The notes under the pieces: generated by a model
Databases searched by the model: none
Seen by the model: the letters and a program-made list of their open reading frames with translations, nothing else
Told to the model about the DNA's origin: nothing
Shown here: positions 1 through 6,438 of the stretch, in pieces
How positions within the stretch are numbered: the first letter of the stretch is position 1
Layout: each line of letters starts with the position of its first letter
Program-made: the position numbers and the translations under genes
From: an uncultured Lachnospiraceae bacterium
GTDB taxonomy: Bacteria; Bacillota; Clostridia; Lachnospirales; Lachnospiraceae
DNA: 31,509 bases
Direction of reading: 5' to 3'
Assembly (NCBI GenBank): GCA_902796375.1
Contig: CADBOW010000012.1
Span: 1-31,509 of the forward strand

Positions 1-507
1 AACCTTTACCATGTACACCTTGCAGTCCAGTCCCAGATATGCGCAGGCCATGGACAGTGCGGTTCCCCACTGACCGGCTCCGGTCTCTGTGGTCACACCC
101 TTCAGGCCCTGTTTTTTAGCGTAATATGCCTGTGCAATGGCGGAATTCAGCTTGTGGCTTCCGCTGGTATTATTTCCCTCGAATTTGTAATAGATCTTCG
201 CCGGCGTCTGAAGCTTCTCCTCCAGACAGTAAGCCCGAACCAGCGGAGAGGGACGGAACATCTTATAAAAATCACGGATTTCCTGTGGAATCTCGATAAA
301 GGGGGTATCATTGTCCAGCTCCTGCTTCACCAGCTCCTCACAGAAAATGGGGGTCAGCTCCTCCGCCGTCAGCGGCTGTCCGGTTCCCGGATTCAGCAGC
401 GGTGCCGGTTTTACCTTCATGTCGGAACGAAGGTTGTACCACGCCTTCGGCATCTCATCCTCCGTCAGATAGATTTTATACGGGATCCTGTTACTATTCT
501 CTGCCAT
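1..507 (-). CDS. trpB: TrpB2-type tryptophan synthase beta chain (partial, C-terminal part outside window)
   Basis: PLP-dependent enzyme that condenses indole with serine to make tryptophan. The first 169 residues are visible and the frame runs off the left edge. The motif GSHKLN carries the expected Schiff-base lysine (K119), and ETGAGQWG at about 141-148 holds the catalytic glutamate region of the beta-subunit fold. The roughly 90-residue N-terminal segment, ending in RPSPLVRA, is the extension typical of the TrpB2 (TrpB-like) branch rather than of the TrpA-partnered TrpB1. The ATG at 507 is preceded by AAAGGAG with good spacing. No trpA or other trp gene is visible, which fits a stand-alone TrpB2 that may salvage free indole (inference). 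A terminator-like hairpin lies only 27 bases upstream of the start, so the leader itself may be regulatory. Confidence 0.93.
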   Translation of the reverse strand, partial: MAENSNRIPYKIYLTEDEMPKAWYNLRSDMKVKPAPLLNPGTGQPLTAEELTPIFCEELVKQELDNDTPFIEIPQEIRDFYKMFRPSPLVRAYCLEEKLQTPAKIYYKFEGNNTSGSHKLNSAIAQAYYAKKQGLKGVTTETGAGQWGTALSMACAYLGLDCKVYMVKV

Positions 508-516
508 GTAAATCTC

Positions 517-533
517 CTTTTCTACTTGAAAAG
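517..533 (-). promoter_or_regulatory. small hairpin just before the trpB2 Shine-Dalgarno
   Basis: Six-base perfect inverted repeat (CTTTTC at 517-522, GAAAAG at 528-533) with a 5-base loop. It directly abuts the GGAG of the trpB2 ribosome binding site and partly overlaps the U-run of the preceding terminator-like hairpin. The two structures can therefore influence each other. The role is not proven. Confidence 0.4.
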
Positions 534-562
534 ACCTGCCCCTGATGGAACGTCGGGGCAGG
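524..562 (-). terminator. Rho-independent terminator or attenuator between the wall-binding gene and trpB2
   Basis: Eight-base perfect GC stem (CCTGCCCC at 535-542 with GGGGCAGG at 555-562). On the minus strand it is followed by the short U-rich run TCTTTTC. It lies 45 bases after the stop codon of the 607-1812 gene, so it can end that transcript. It is also so close to trpB2 that a separate trpB2 promoter does not fit between hairpin and start codon, which makes a leader attenuator possible. Confidence 0.65.
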
Positions 563-606
563 CCTGAACTATTATTCATCAGACGGTCATGTCACTCATG
601 AACCTG

Positions 607-1812
607 TTAATATCTCTTTCCCTCAAGGGTACCGTTATCCTTGAAATAATAATATTTGTCGTTGATCCAGCGAGATCCTGTCACTCTCTTGCCATCCTCC
701 AGATAATACCACTTCTTTCCGAGTCTCAGCCAGCCCTTCTGCATTGCGCCCTTCTTGCTGAAATGGTAATAATCTCCGTCAATCTTCACCCAGCCGGTCA
801 GCATAACTCCCTTCTTGTTGAAGAAGTAGGTCTTACCCTTGATGGTCTTCATACCGGTGATCATAACGCCGCTCTTGTTGAAATAATACTGGGATCCGCC
901 GATCTTCTTCCAGCCGGTAACGGCGATGCCGCTCTTGTTGAAATAATACGTCTTGCCGTTGATCACCTTCCACTTGCTCTTGATGTATTTTCCGTACTGA
1001 TCAACATACATTCTTCCCTTGGCTGTGGTCTTCCAGGTATAGATGGAGGGATAGGTCACCTTCATCTTGAAATTGTAGATGCCGGCCTTCTCACTGGAGA
1101 TCCTGAGAAGATAGGTCCCCTTGTTCAGTGTAAATACAACCTTGCCGTCCTGAAGCTCCGAGGATGAGGAATCAGCCACAAACTTGCCGTTTCCCTTGGT
1201 CAGCATATATTTTGCATTCACGTCTTCGGTCTTATCCTTCAGGGTAAAAGCAAGCTTTCCCTTATTCTTCATGGTGAAGCGGTACCAGTCATAGTCATCA
1301 TTCGCACTCATCATTCCGGTCCAGAGAGTGCCCTTCATATCAGCTGCCTTGATAAAGGTCGCACTGTCGTCGGAGTCATTATTCTTCGAGAAACCGTCAG
1401 CAAAGGTCTCCTTTGCAGTATACCAGTAGAATACACATTCGCAGTCTCCCCAGCCCCGGGCACGAACGGCATATTTTCCGGCTCTCAGATAAACCCGGAG
1501 GCCTTCGCCGCCGCCATACCAATAGTCATCGAAGATCACATTGTTATCCTCATCACGGATCTCAAGTGCAGCCAACTCGTTTTTGATACAATGGACCTCA
1601 AAATAACCGGATTTCCTAATGTTCATCGTATAATAGCTGTCCTTGTCGTCATTGTTGTCATCATCCAGGATCGTCATGGCTTTGTCAAAAACAAATGTAG
1701 ATCCCTTTCCGACGGGCAATGTACTTGCCTCCACAGATCCTGTGGACAGATTCAATGCCGCACAGATCACAGCTGCCATGGCAAGCAGCAAACCAACCAG
1801 TTTCTTCTTCAT
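607..1812 (-). CDS. secreted protein with PPC-like N-terminal region and C-terminal cell-wall-binding repeats
   Basis: 401-residue predicted surface protein. It starts with a lysine-rich N-terminus and a hydrophobic segment, with a probable signal peptidase site after VEA near residue 29. Residues about 31-255 are beta-rich and Asp/Tyr-rich. Segments such as DDYDWYRFTMKNKGKLAFTL resemble the bacterial pre-peptidase C-terminal (PPC) fold, perhaps twice. Residues about 265-399 hold six choline-binding-like repeats of about 20 residues (GW.KI.G..YYFNK.G pattern), which anchor proteins to wall polymers. No catalytic motif is seen. The frame opens upstream to 1911, but the ATG at 1812 has the AAGGAG site and sits downstream of a good promoter whose elements overlap the longer reading. 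The next gene upstream carries the same repeats, so the pair likely acts at the wall together (inference). Confidence 0.85.
   Translation of the reverse strand: MKKKLVGLLLAMAAVICAALNLSTGSVEASTLPVGKGSTFVFDKAMTILDDDNNDDKDSYYTMNIRKSGYFEVHCIKNELAALEIRDEDNNVIFDDYWYGGGEGLRVYLRAGKYAVRARGWGDCECVFYWYTAKETFADGFSKNNDSDDSATFIKAADMKGTLWTGMMSANDDYDWYRFTMKNKGKLAFTLKDKTEDVNAKYMLTKGNGKFVADSSSSELQDGKVVFTLNKGTYLLRISSEKAGIYNFKMKVTYPSIYTWKTTAKGRMYVDQYGKYIKSKWKVINGKTYYFNKSGIAVTGWKKIGGSQYYFNKSGVMITGMKTIKGKTYFFNKKGVMLTGWVKIDGDYYHFSKKGAMQKGWLRLGKKWYYLEDGKRVTGSRWINDKYYYFKDNGTLEGKRY
613..1020 (-). repeat. cell-wall-binding repeats (about six units)
   Basis: Residues 265-399 of the encoded protein are degenerate repeats of about 20 residues with the core G-W-x-x-(I/L)-x-x-x-x-Y-Y-F. 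The DNA repeats are imperfect, so this is protein-level repetition and not a recent array. Confidence 0.85.
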
Positions 1813-1901
1813 CTCTTTCCTTCTCCTTTCCTTTTTACCCTTCACAGGCCACATACCGTTTCCTGTTGGGGAAGCGTCTTCACACAAAAACTTCATCCAT
1901 G

Positions 1902-1930
1902 ATTTTATCATTCAGCCCACGGTCCGTCAA
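1902..1930 (-). promoter_or_regulatory. sigma-A promoter for the 607-1812 gene
   Basis: On the minus strand, TTGACG (1925-1930) and TAAAAT (1902-1907) are separated by 17 bases, with TG one base before the -10 (extended -10). It predicts a leader of about 80 bases before the ATG at 1812 and argues against the longer in-frame start at 1911. Confidence 0.75.
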
Positions 1931-1992
1931 TAAAAAACGCCCGTTCCCCTGTCCGGTTTCCGTGGGATCCGATCCGGTTCCCGGTCCGCAGT

Positions 1993-3669
1993 TTATTTGG
2001 TCTTTCCCTGATAAACTCCGGTTTTGCCGAACTTATAATAGCGGCCCTTGATCTTCACTCTTCCGGTCTGCATCACGCCGTTTGCATCGAAGTAATACTT
2101 CTTCCCGTTGATCTTTCTCCAACCCACAGCCATATGTCCTTTTGCATGCAGATAATAGGTCTTGTTCTTAACCTTCAGCCAGCCGGTCTGCATCACGCCG
2201 TTCTTGCTGAAGTAATACTTCTTCCCGTCGATCTTCCTCCAGCCGGTAACCATGGCGCCGTTCTTGAAGTAGTACCACTTCTCATTCACCTTCAGCCAGC
2301 CCCGGACCATCTTTCCGCTGGTATCAAAGTAATACCAGGTTCCGTCGATCTGCTGCCATCCGGTCTGCATCACGCCCTTTTTGTTCAGGTAGAACTTATT
2401 CTTCCCGAGGGTGATCAGTCCGGTATCCTTCACGCCCTGTGAATTGATATGGTAGTACTGATCGCCCACATGCATCCAGGAATTCTTCGGATAGGTATTG
2501 TTCTCCTTCGGAGAATTCATCTTGATATGCATCGCATGGGCCTCTGTCAGATGGTGGCCACAGGCATAGCATGCCGGCCAGCGGTTCACAACTCCCACAT
2601 TCCGGTTGTTATGACAGTAGATCTTGGCACATCCGTTCTCATCCCAGCCCACAAATAGCAGGGTATGTACAAAGGGCTTTCCATCCGTTTCATTGGGACA
2701 GTAAAGCAGGATCGGATCTCCGGCGGCGATCTCTCCGCCCTTTACATTCTCCAGCCGGATATATCCGGCACTGTCCATGGGGATCACGATCTCCTGAATG
2801 GCGGGATCCGCTGCCAGCATATTGTGAAGCGCGGAAGCATGATCATTATACTCCGGCATACCGCCCACCTTCAGACAGTTGGATACGAATTCCGCACACT
2901 GCCAGCCATTGACGCATTGATCTCTGGCCAGGCCCTTATCCACATCCACCTTCGTATGGGAAATGGCGAATTTTATGGCAGCCGCAGCATTGTAGGTCCG
3001 TCCCTGGTAGGTCTTCTGGCCTTTCCCGGAGCTGCCGGAGGTCTGCACTTCACCGATCCATTCTCCGTTGGTCTTAAAGTCATGCAGCTTTCCCTGGATC
3101 ACCTTCTGACCGATAACCATGGTGCCCTTCTCATCGAAGTAATACCACTTTTTGCCGATCTTTCTCCAGCCCACCTGTGCGACACCCTTCTTGCTGAAAT
3201 AGAACCAGCTTCCGTCGATCTTCTTCCAGCCGGTCTGTGCCACACCGTTCTGTCCCAGATAGTACCAGTTCTTACCTACCTTGGTCCATTCGGTCTGCAT
3301 AACGCCCTTGGCGTTAAAATAGTACCGCTTCCCCTTGATCTCCTTCCAGCCGGTCTGCTTCACTCCGTTCTTGTAGTAATAATACTTATCTCCGGAGGGA
3401 ACCCAGCCGTTCTTCTTCGCCTTCGATGTCGTGGTCTTCTTCTTCGTTTTCGACGTAGTGGTCTTCTTCGATGCGGTGGTCGTCTGATTCTTCTTTGCTT
3501 CAAACCCGATCCTTACATCCGAAAGATCAAGCCTGACCTCGGAGGTCAGCACAGACTGTACTGCTCCGGCTTCCATCACCGCAGCAGCCTCCACAGGTTC
3601 CGGCGCCGACAGCGACAGCGTCCCCGCAAGCACTATGCCTGCGATCCCAAGCATCCATTTTCTTCTCAT
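1993..3669 (-). CDS. secreted cysteine amidase/peptidase-like protein flanked by cell-wall-binding repeats
   Basis: 558-residue predicted exported protein. Its signal peptide has a likely cleavage site after VEA near residue 28. A Thr/Lys-rich linker (about 60-86) leads to wall-binding repeats (87-206), a central domain (about 217-385) and a second repeat block (396-558). The central domain has the layout of the NlpC/P60-CHAP-amidase cysteine hydrolases: Cys258 in WQCAEFVSNC as probable nucleophile, His335 in PFVHTLLFVG as base, and a polar partner near YCHNN (352-355). It also has an unusual number of extra cysteines, including ACYACGHH near 366-373. Likely role: cleaving peptidoglycan peptide or amide bonds while held on the wall. 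The exact family is not certain. The start at 3669 has AGGTG five bases upstream. The central position of the enzyme domain between two repeat blocks is less common than a terminal one. Confidence 0.83.
   Translation of the reverse strand: MRRKWMLGIAGIVLAGTLSLSAPEPVEAAAVMEAGAVQSVLTSEVRLDLSDVRIGFEAKKNQTTTASKKTTTSKTKKKTTTSKAKKNGWVPSGDKYYYYKNGVKQTGWKEIKGKRYYFNAKGVMQTEWTKVGKNWYYLGQNGVAQTGWKKIDGSWFYFSKKGVAQVGWRKIGKKWYYFDEKGTMVIGQKVIQGKLHDFKTNGEWIGEVQTSGSSGKGQKTYQGRTYNAAAAIKFAISHTKVDVDKGLARDQCVNGWQCAEFVSNCLKVGGMPEYNDHASALHNMLAADPAIQEIVIPMDSAGYIRLENVKGGEIAAGDPILLYCPNETDGKPFVHTLLFVGWDENGCAKIYCHNNRNVGVVNRWPACYACGHHLTEAHAMHIKMNSPKENNTYPKNSWMHVGDQYYHINSQGVKDTGLITLGKNKFYLNKKGVMQTGWQQIDGTWYYFDTSGKMVRGWLKVNEKWYYFKNGAMVTGWRKIDGKKYYFSKNGVMQTGWLKVKNKTYYLHAKGHMAVGWRKINGKKYYFDANGVMQTGRVKIKGRYYKFGKTGVYQGKTK
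1996..2484 (-). repeat. C-terminal cell-wall-binding repeats of the amidase-like protein
   Basis: Residues 396-558 form about eight units of 20-21 residues with the pattern GVMQTGW.KI.GK.YYF. Several neighbouring units are close at DNA level too, sharing runs such as GCATCACGCCGTT and AGTAATACTTCTTCCCG. This suggests duplication inside the gene. Confidence 0.87.
3052..3411 (-). repeat. N-terminal cell-wall-binding repeats of the amidase-like protein
   Basis: Residues 87-206 hold about six repeats of the same type as the C-terminal block. They lie between the Thr/Lys-rich linker and the cysteine hydrolase domain. The last unit (KVIQGKLHDFKTNGEW) is diverged and lacks the paired tyrosines. Confidence 0.85.
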
Positions 3670-3734
3670 CTCACACCTGCCATTTCATAGTATTCTTCTT
3701 CCGGCGATCATATTCCGTCCGGGGATATGCCGGT

Positions 3735-4532
3735 CTATTTCCCCATAGCACGTTTCAGGATCTCTATGTACCAGTCGATCATCTGTGTTCCGAACATAAT
3801 GGCCAGATACAGTCCCACACAGAGGGAGGGACCAAACGGGATATGCTCCTTCCCGCCCTTCTTCTTCCGTACCATTACCGTGATTCCAACAGCGCCGCCT
3901 ACGATAGCTCCCATAAAGAAGCCGCTGACGATCATCTTCCAGCCCAGCAGAAAGCCTGCAGCAAACATCAGCTTCACATCGCCGCCGCCGAAGGCCCCGG
4001 ATACGAGCAGATTGATCAGGATCATCGGAACCGAGATCACCAGCATTCCCACGATCCGGTTCACGATGGTGATCTGGGAAAAGGGCTCCGTCCACTGAAA
4101 TGTAAGGATGGACAGGCCTCCCAGTCCCAGGATCGCCAGATTCAGCGAAAATGGGATTTCCATCGTATCCAGATCGATCATGGCGATCAGGATCAGGATC
4201 AGCAGGAACACCAGCAATGTGGCGGTTGCCGCATTTGCGCCGTACCGGAGGGTCAGGGATACCGAAGCCACTGCACTGAGGACCAGACATGCGATCAGCC
4301 GCCGGGGCCGTTCCTTCACCACATCTCCGAAGGGCATCCGGGTCAGCTTCGCTTCCGCTTCCTTCCTTGCCTGAAACTCCTCCTTCTCCTTCCTGGTCAT
4401 CTTTCCGTCAACATCTTCATCGTAATCCTCTCTGGCACGGATAAATGCGTCCCAGCGGCGATTGAAGAGTGTGATCAGCAGAGCCATTCCAAGGGATGCT
4501 CCTATAAAGATAATCATCCAAAGTGTCTCCAT
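3735..4532 (-). CDS. type IV prepilin peptidase (A24 family) without the methylase zinc region
   Basis: 265-residue integral membrane aspartyl peptidase that would cut prepilin-type leader peptides. The two signature aspartates are visible: D120 in IDLDTMEIP and D185 in FGGGDVKLM. IPFGPSL near 231 is also typical. About seven membrane spans are evident. The N-terminal cysteine-rich N-methyltransferase part of classical PilD is absent. Instead, residues 1-22 form one span and residues 25-77 a charged cytoplasmic segment. This resembles the short TadV/FlaK-like or Clostridial forms. The start at 4532 follows AAGGAG with 5-base spacing, and the gene begins 9 bases after the aspS stop, so it is cotranscribed with aspS. 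No pilin or secretion ATPase gene is in the window, so its substrates are encoded elsewhere. Confidence 0.88.
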   Translation of the reverse strand: METLWMIIFIGASLGMALLITLFNRRWDAFIRAREDYDEDVDGKMTRKEKEEFQARKEAEAKLTRMPFGDVVKERPRRLIACLVLSAVASVSLTLRYGANAATATLLVFLLILILIAMIDLDTMEIPFSLNLAILGLGGLSILTFQWTEPFSQITIVNRIVGMLVISVPMILINLLVSGAFGGGDVKLMFAAGFLLGWKMIVSGFFMGAIVGGAVGITVMVRKKKGGKEHIPFGPSLCVGLYLAIMFGTQMIDWYIEILKRAMGK

Positions 4533-4541
4533 AGAATCTCC

Positions 4542-6344
4542 TTATTCCTTATCCTGTTCCGGGCTCACCAGCGCGATTCCCAGCTCCTCCAGCTGAACAG
4601 GGTCAACCACATTCGGAGCCTCGCTCATCAGATCGGATGCATCCTTTACCTTCGGGAATGCGATCACCTCACGGATGGAGTCACATTTGCACATAAGCAT
4701 GAGCAGCCGGTCCAGACCGTAGGCCAGTCCTGCATGGGGCGGAACTCCGTATTTGAAGGCCGTCAGCAGGAAGCCGAACTTGTCATTCGCATCCTCTGCA
4801 GTAAGACCGATCACCTGGAACATCTTCTCCTGTATATCATTCTGGTGGATACGGACGGAACCTCCGCCGATCTCCACACCGTTCAGCACGATATCGTATG
4901 CCTTGGCACGTACAGCTCCGGGGTCGCTTTCCAGCTTGTCCAGGTCCTCTTCCATAGGCATGGTGAAGGGATGGTGCATCGCCACAAAACGATTCTCCTC
5001 CTCGCTCCACTCCAGCAGCGGGAACTCCGTGATCCATACGAAGCAGAAGGTATCCTTGTCGCAGAGACCCATTTCCTCTGCCATATGACAGCGGAGGGCA
5101 CCCAGAGTCTCCAGCACCAGCTTCTTCTTGGCATCTGCCAGGATCAGCACCAGGTCTCCCGCCTTCGCGCCGGCCTTCTCCTTGATGGCTGTCAGCTCCT
5201 CCGGCTTCATGAACTTGGCGAAGCTGCATTTTTCCTCTCCCTCTTCCGGGATGGAAATGTACGCCAGCCCCTTCATACCGTAGCCCTTTACAAACTCCGT
5301 CAGGGCATCCAGCTTCTTTCTCGGCATGCCGCCCAGGCCGGGAACCGTGATACAGCGAACGGTACCGCCGGCTGCAAGCGCGCCGGAGAATACCACAAAC
5401 TCCGTATCCTTAACCACATCCGAGATATCGATCAGCTCCATATCGAATCTGAGATCCGGCTTATCGGATCCGTAACGTTCCATGGCTTCCGTCCAGGTCA
5501 TCCGACGGATGGGAAGCGGAACCTCCACACCTATGGCATCCCGGAACATCCGCTGCAGCAGACGCTCATTTACATCGATCACATCATCCACATCAACGAA
5601 GGAAAGCTCCATATCGATCTGTGTGAATTCCGGCTGACGGTCCGCACGAAGGTCCTCATCCCGGAAGCACTTTGCGATCTGGAAATATCGGTCATACCCG
5701 GAGCACATCAGCAGCTGCTTAAAGAGCTGGGGTGACTGGGGCAGAGCATAGAAACTGCCCGGATGGATCCGGCTGGGGACCAGATAGTCCCTTGCGCCCT
5801 CCGGTGTTGACTTGCAGAGCACCGGTGTCTCAATCTCCAGGAAACCTTCGTCCGCCATAAAGGCACGAACAGTGGTGGTCACCTTGCTCCGCAGCATGAT
5901 ATTTGCCTGGATATCCGGACGACGGAGATCCAGAAAACGGTATTTCAACCGGATATCTTCCTTCGTCTTGCTGTCTGCTTCCACCGGGAACGGAGGGGTC
6001 TCCGCCTCTGAGAGGATCCGGAGCGAATCCGCGATCAGCTCGATCTCACCGGTAGCCATATTTGCATTGATTCCGCCTGCACGAAGCTCCACCTTACCGG
6101 TTACTGCGATCACAAACTCACTGCGAAGTCTGCCTGCACGCTCGAAAAGCTCTGTGCCTACGGATTTCTCCTCGAAAATGATCTGCAACACGCCGGACCG
6201 GTCCCGGAGATCCGTAAAGACGATTCCGCCCTTATTCCGGCTCTTCTGAACCCATCCCATCACGGTTACCTGCTCTCCGACATTTTCTCTGGAAAGCTCT
6301 GCACATCTGTGGGACCGTTTCAGTCCCTTCATCGACTCTGCCAT
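4542..6344 (-). CDS. aspS: aspartyl-tRNA synthetase
   Basis: 600-residue class II aminoacyl-tRNA synthetase that charges tRNA-Asp. The order is the bacterial one: OB-fold anticodon-binding domain (about 15-115), catalytic core with motif 2 FRDEDLRADRQPEFTQ (227-242), bacterial GAD insertion (about 300-420), and motif 3 GLAYGLDRLLML (539-550). GGGSVRIH near 493-500 is the conserved pre-motif-3 stretch. Length is normal for the family. The ATG at 6344 has AGGAG nine bases upstream and its own extended -10 promoter at 6397-6425. Whether it also charges tRNA-Asn cannot be judged here. In many Clostridia hisS lies directly upstream of aspS. Here a transporter-kinase gene takes that place. Confidence 0.98.
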   Translation of the reverse strand: MAESMKGLKRSHRCAELSRENVGEQVTVMGWVQKSRNKGGIVFTDLRDRSGVLQIIFEEKSVGTELFERAGRLRSEFVIAVTGKVELRAGGINANMATGEIELIADSLRILSEAETPPFPVEADSKTKEDIRLKYRFLDLRRPDIQANIMLRSKVTTTVRAFMADEGFLEIETPVLCKSTPEGARDYLVPSRIHPGSFYALPQSPQLFKQLLMCSGYDRYFQIAKCFRDEDLRADRQPEFTQIDMELSFVDVDDVIDVNERLLQRMFRDAIGVEVPLPIRRMTWTEAMERYGSDKPDLRFDMELIDISDVVKDTEFVVFSGALAAGGTVRCITVPGLGGMPRKKLDALTEFVKGYGMKGLAYISIPEEGEEKCSFAKFMKPEELTAIKEKAGAKAGDLVLILADAKKKLVLETLGALRCHMAEEMGLCDKDTFCFVWITEFPLLEWSEEENRFVAMHHPFTMPMEEDLDKLESDPGAVRAKAYDIVLNGVEIGGGSVRIHQNDIQEKMFQVIGLTAEDANDKFGFLLTAFKYGVPPHAGLAYGLDRLLMLMCKCDSIREVIAFPKVKDASDLMSEAPNVVDPVQLEELGIALVSPEQDKE

Positions 6345-6396
6345 TCCTTACGTCTCCTATTCCTGTAAAACCATTCTATTTAAAAATCATTCTGTC

Positions 6397-6425
6397 ATTT
6401 TAGCACATTCCCCCACGGAAAACAA
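6397..6425 (-). promoter_or_regulatory. sigma-A promoter for aspS
   Basis: On the minus strand, TTGTTT (6420-6425), a 17-base spacer and TAAAAT (6397-6402), with TGC directly before the -10 (extended -10). It begins 14 bases after the stop codon of the upstream kinase gene. No terminator is evident between that stop and the promoter, so readthrough is also possible. Confidence 0.72.
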
Positions 6426-6438
6426 TGTGAAATGCCCT

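Noticed and set aside
1813..1911. Longer N-terminus for the 607-1812 wall-binding protein
   Set aside because: The extension overlaps the -10 region of a good promoter and would bury the signal peptide. The ATG at 1812 has the proper ribosome site.
1931..1990. Possible terminator after the amidase-like gene
   Set aside because: A run of six T on the minus strand follows GC-rich DNA, but I could not find complementary arms long enough for a stable stem. The T-run is also the upstream edge of the next promoter.
1996..3411. CRISPR-like repetitive pattern
   Set aside because: The repeats are about 60 bases, imperfect and in frame, with no unique spacers. They code for wall-binding modules.
3702..3734. 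Imperfect hairpin between the prepilin peptidase and amidase-like genes
   Set aside because: It has a 5-base-pair outer stem with a partly paired interior and an A-rich 3' flank. This is not enough to call a terminator.
3685..4290. 201-codon minus-strand frame overlapping the prepilin peptidase
   Set aside because: It lies inside the peptidase gene in another frame, is Gly/Arg/Asp-rich, and lacks a ribosome site.
3843..5735. 630-codon plus-strand open frame opposite aspS and the prepilin peptidase
   Set aside because: It spans two well-identified minus-strand genes, has His/Gln/Asp-rich composition of a mirrored frame, and shows no motif or ribosome site.
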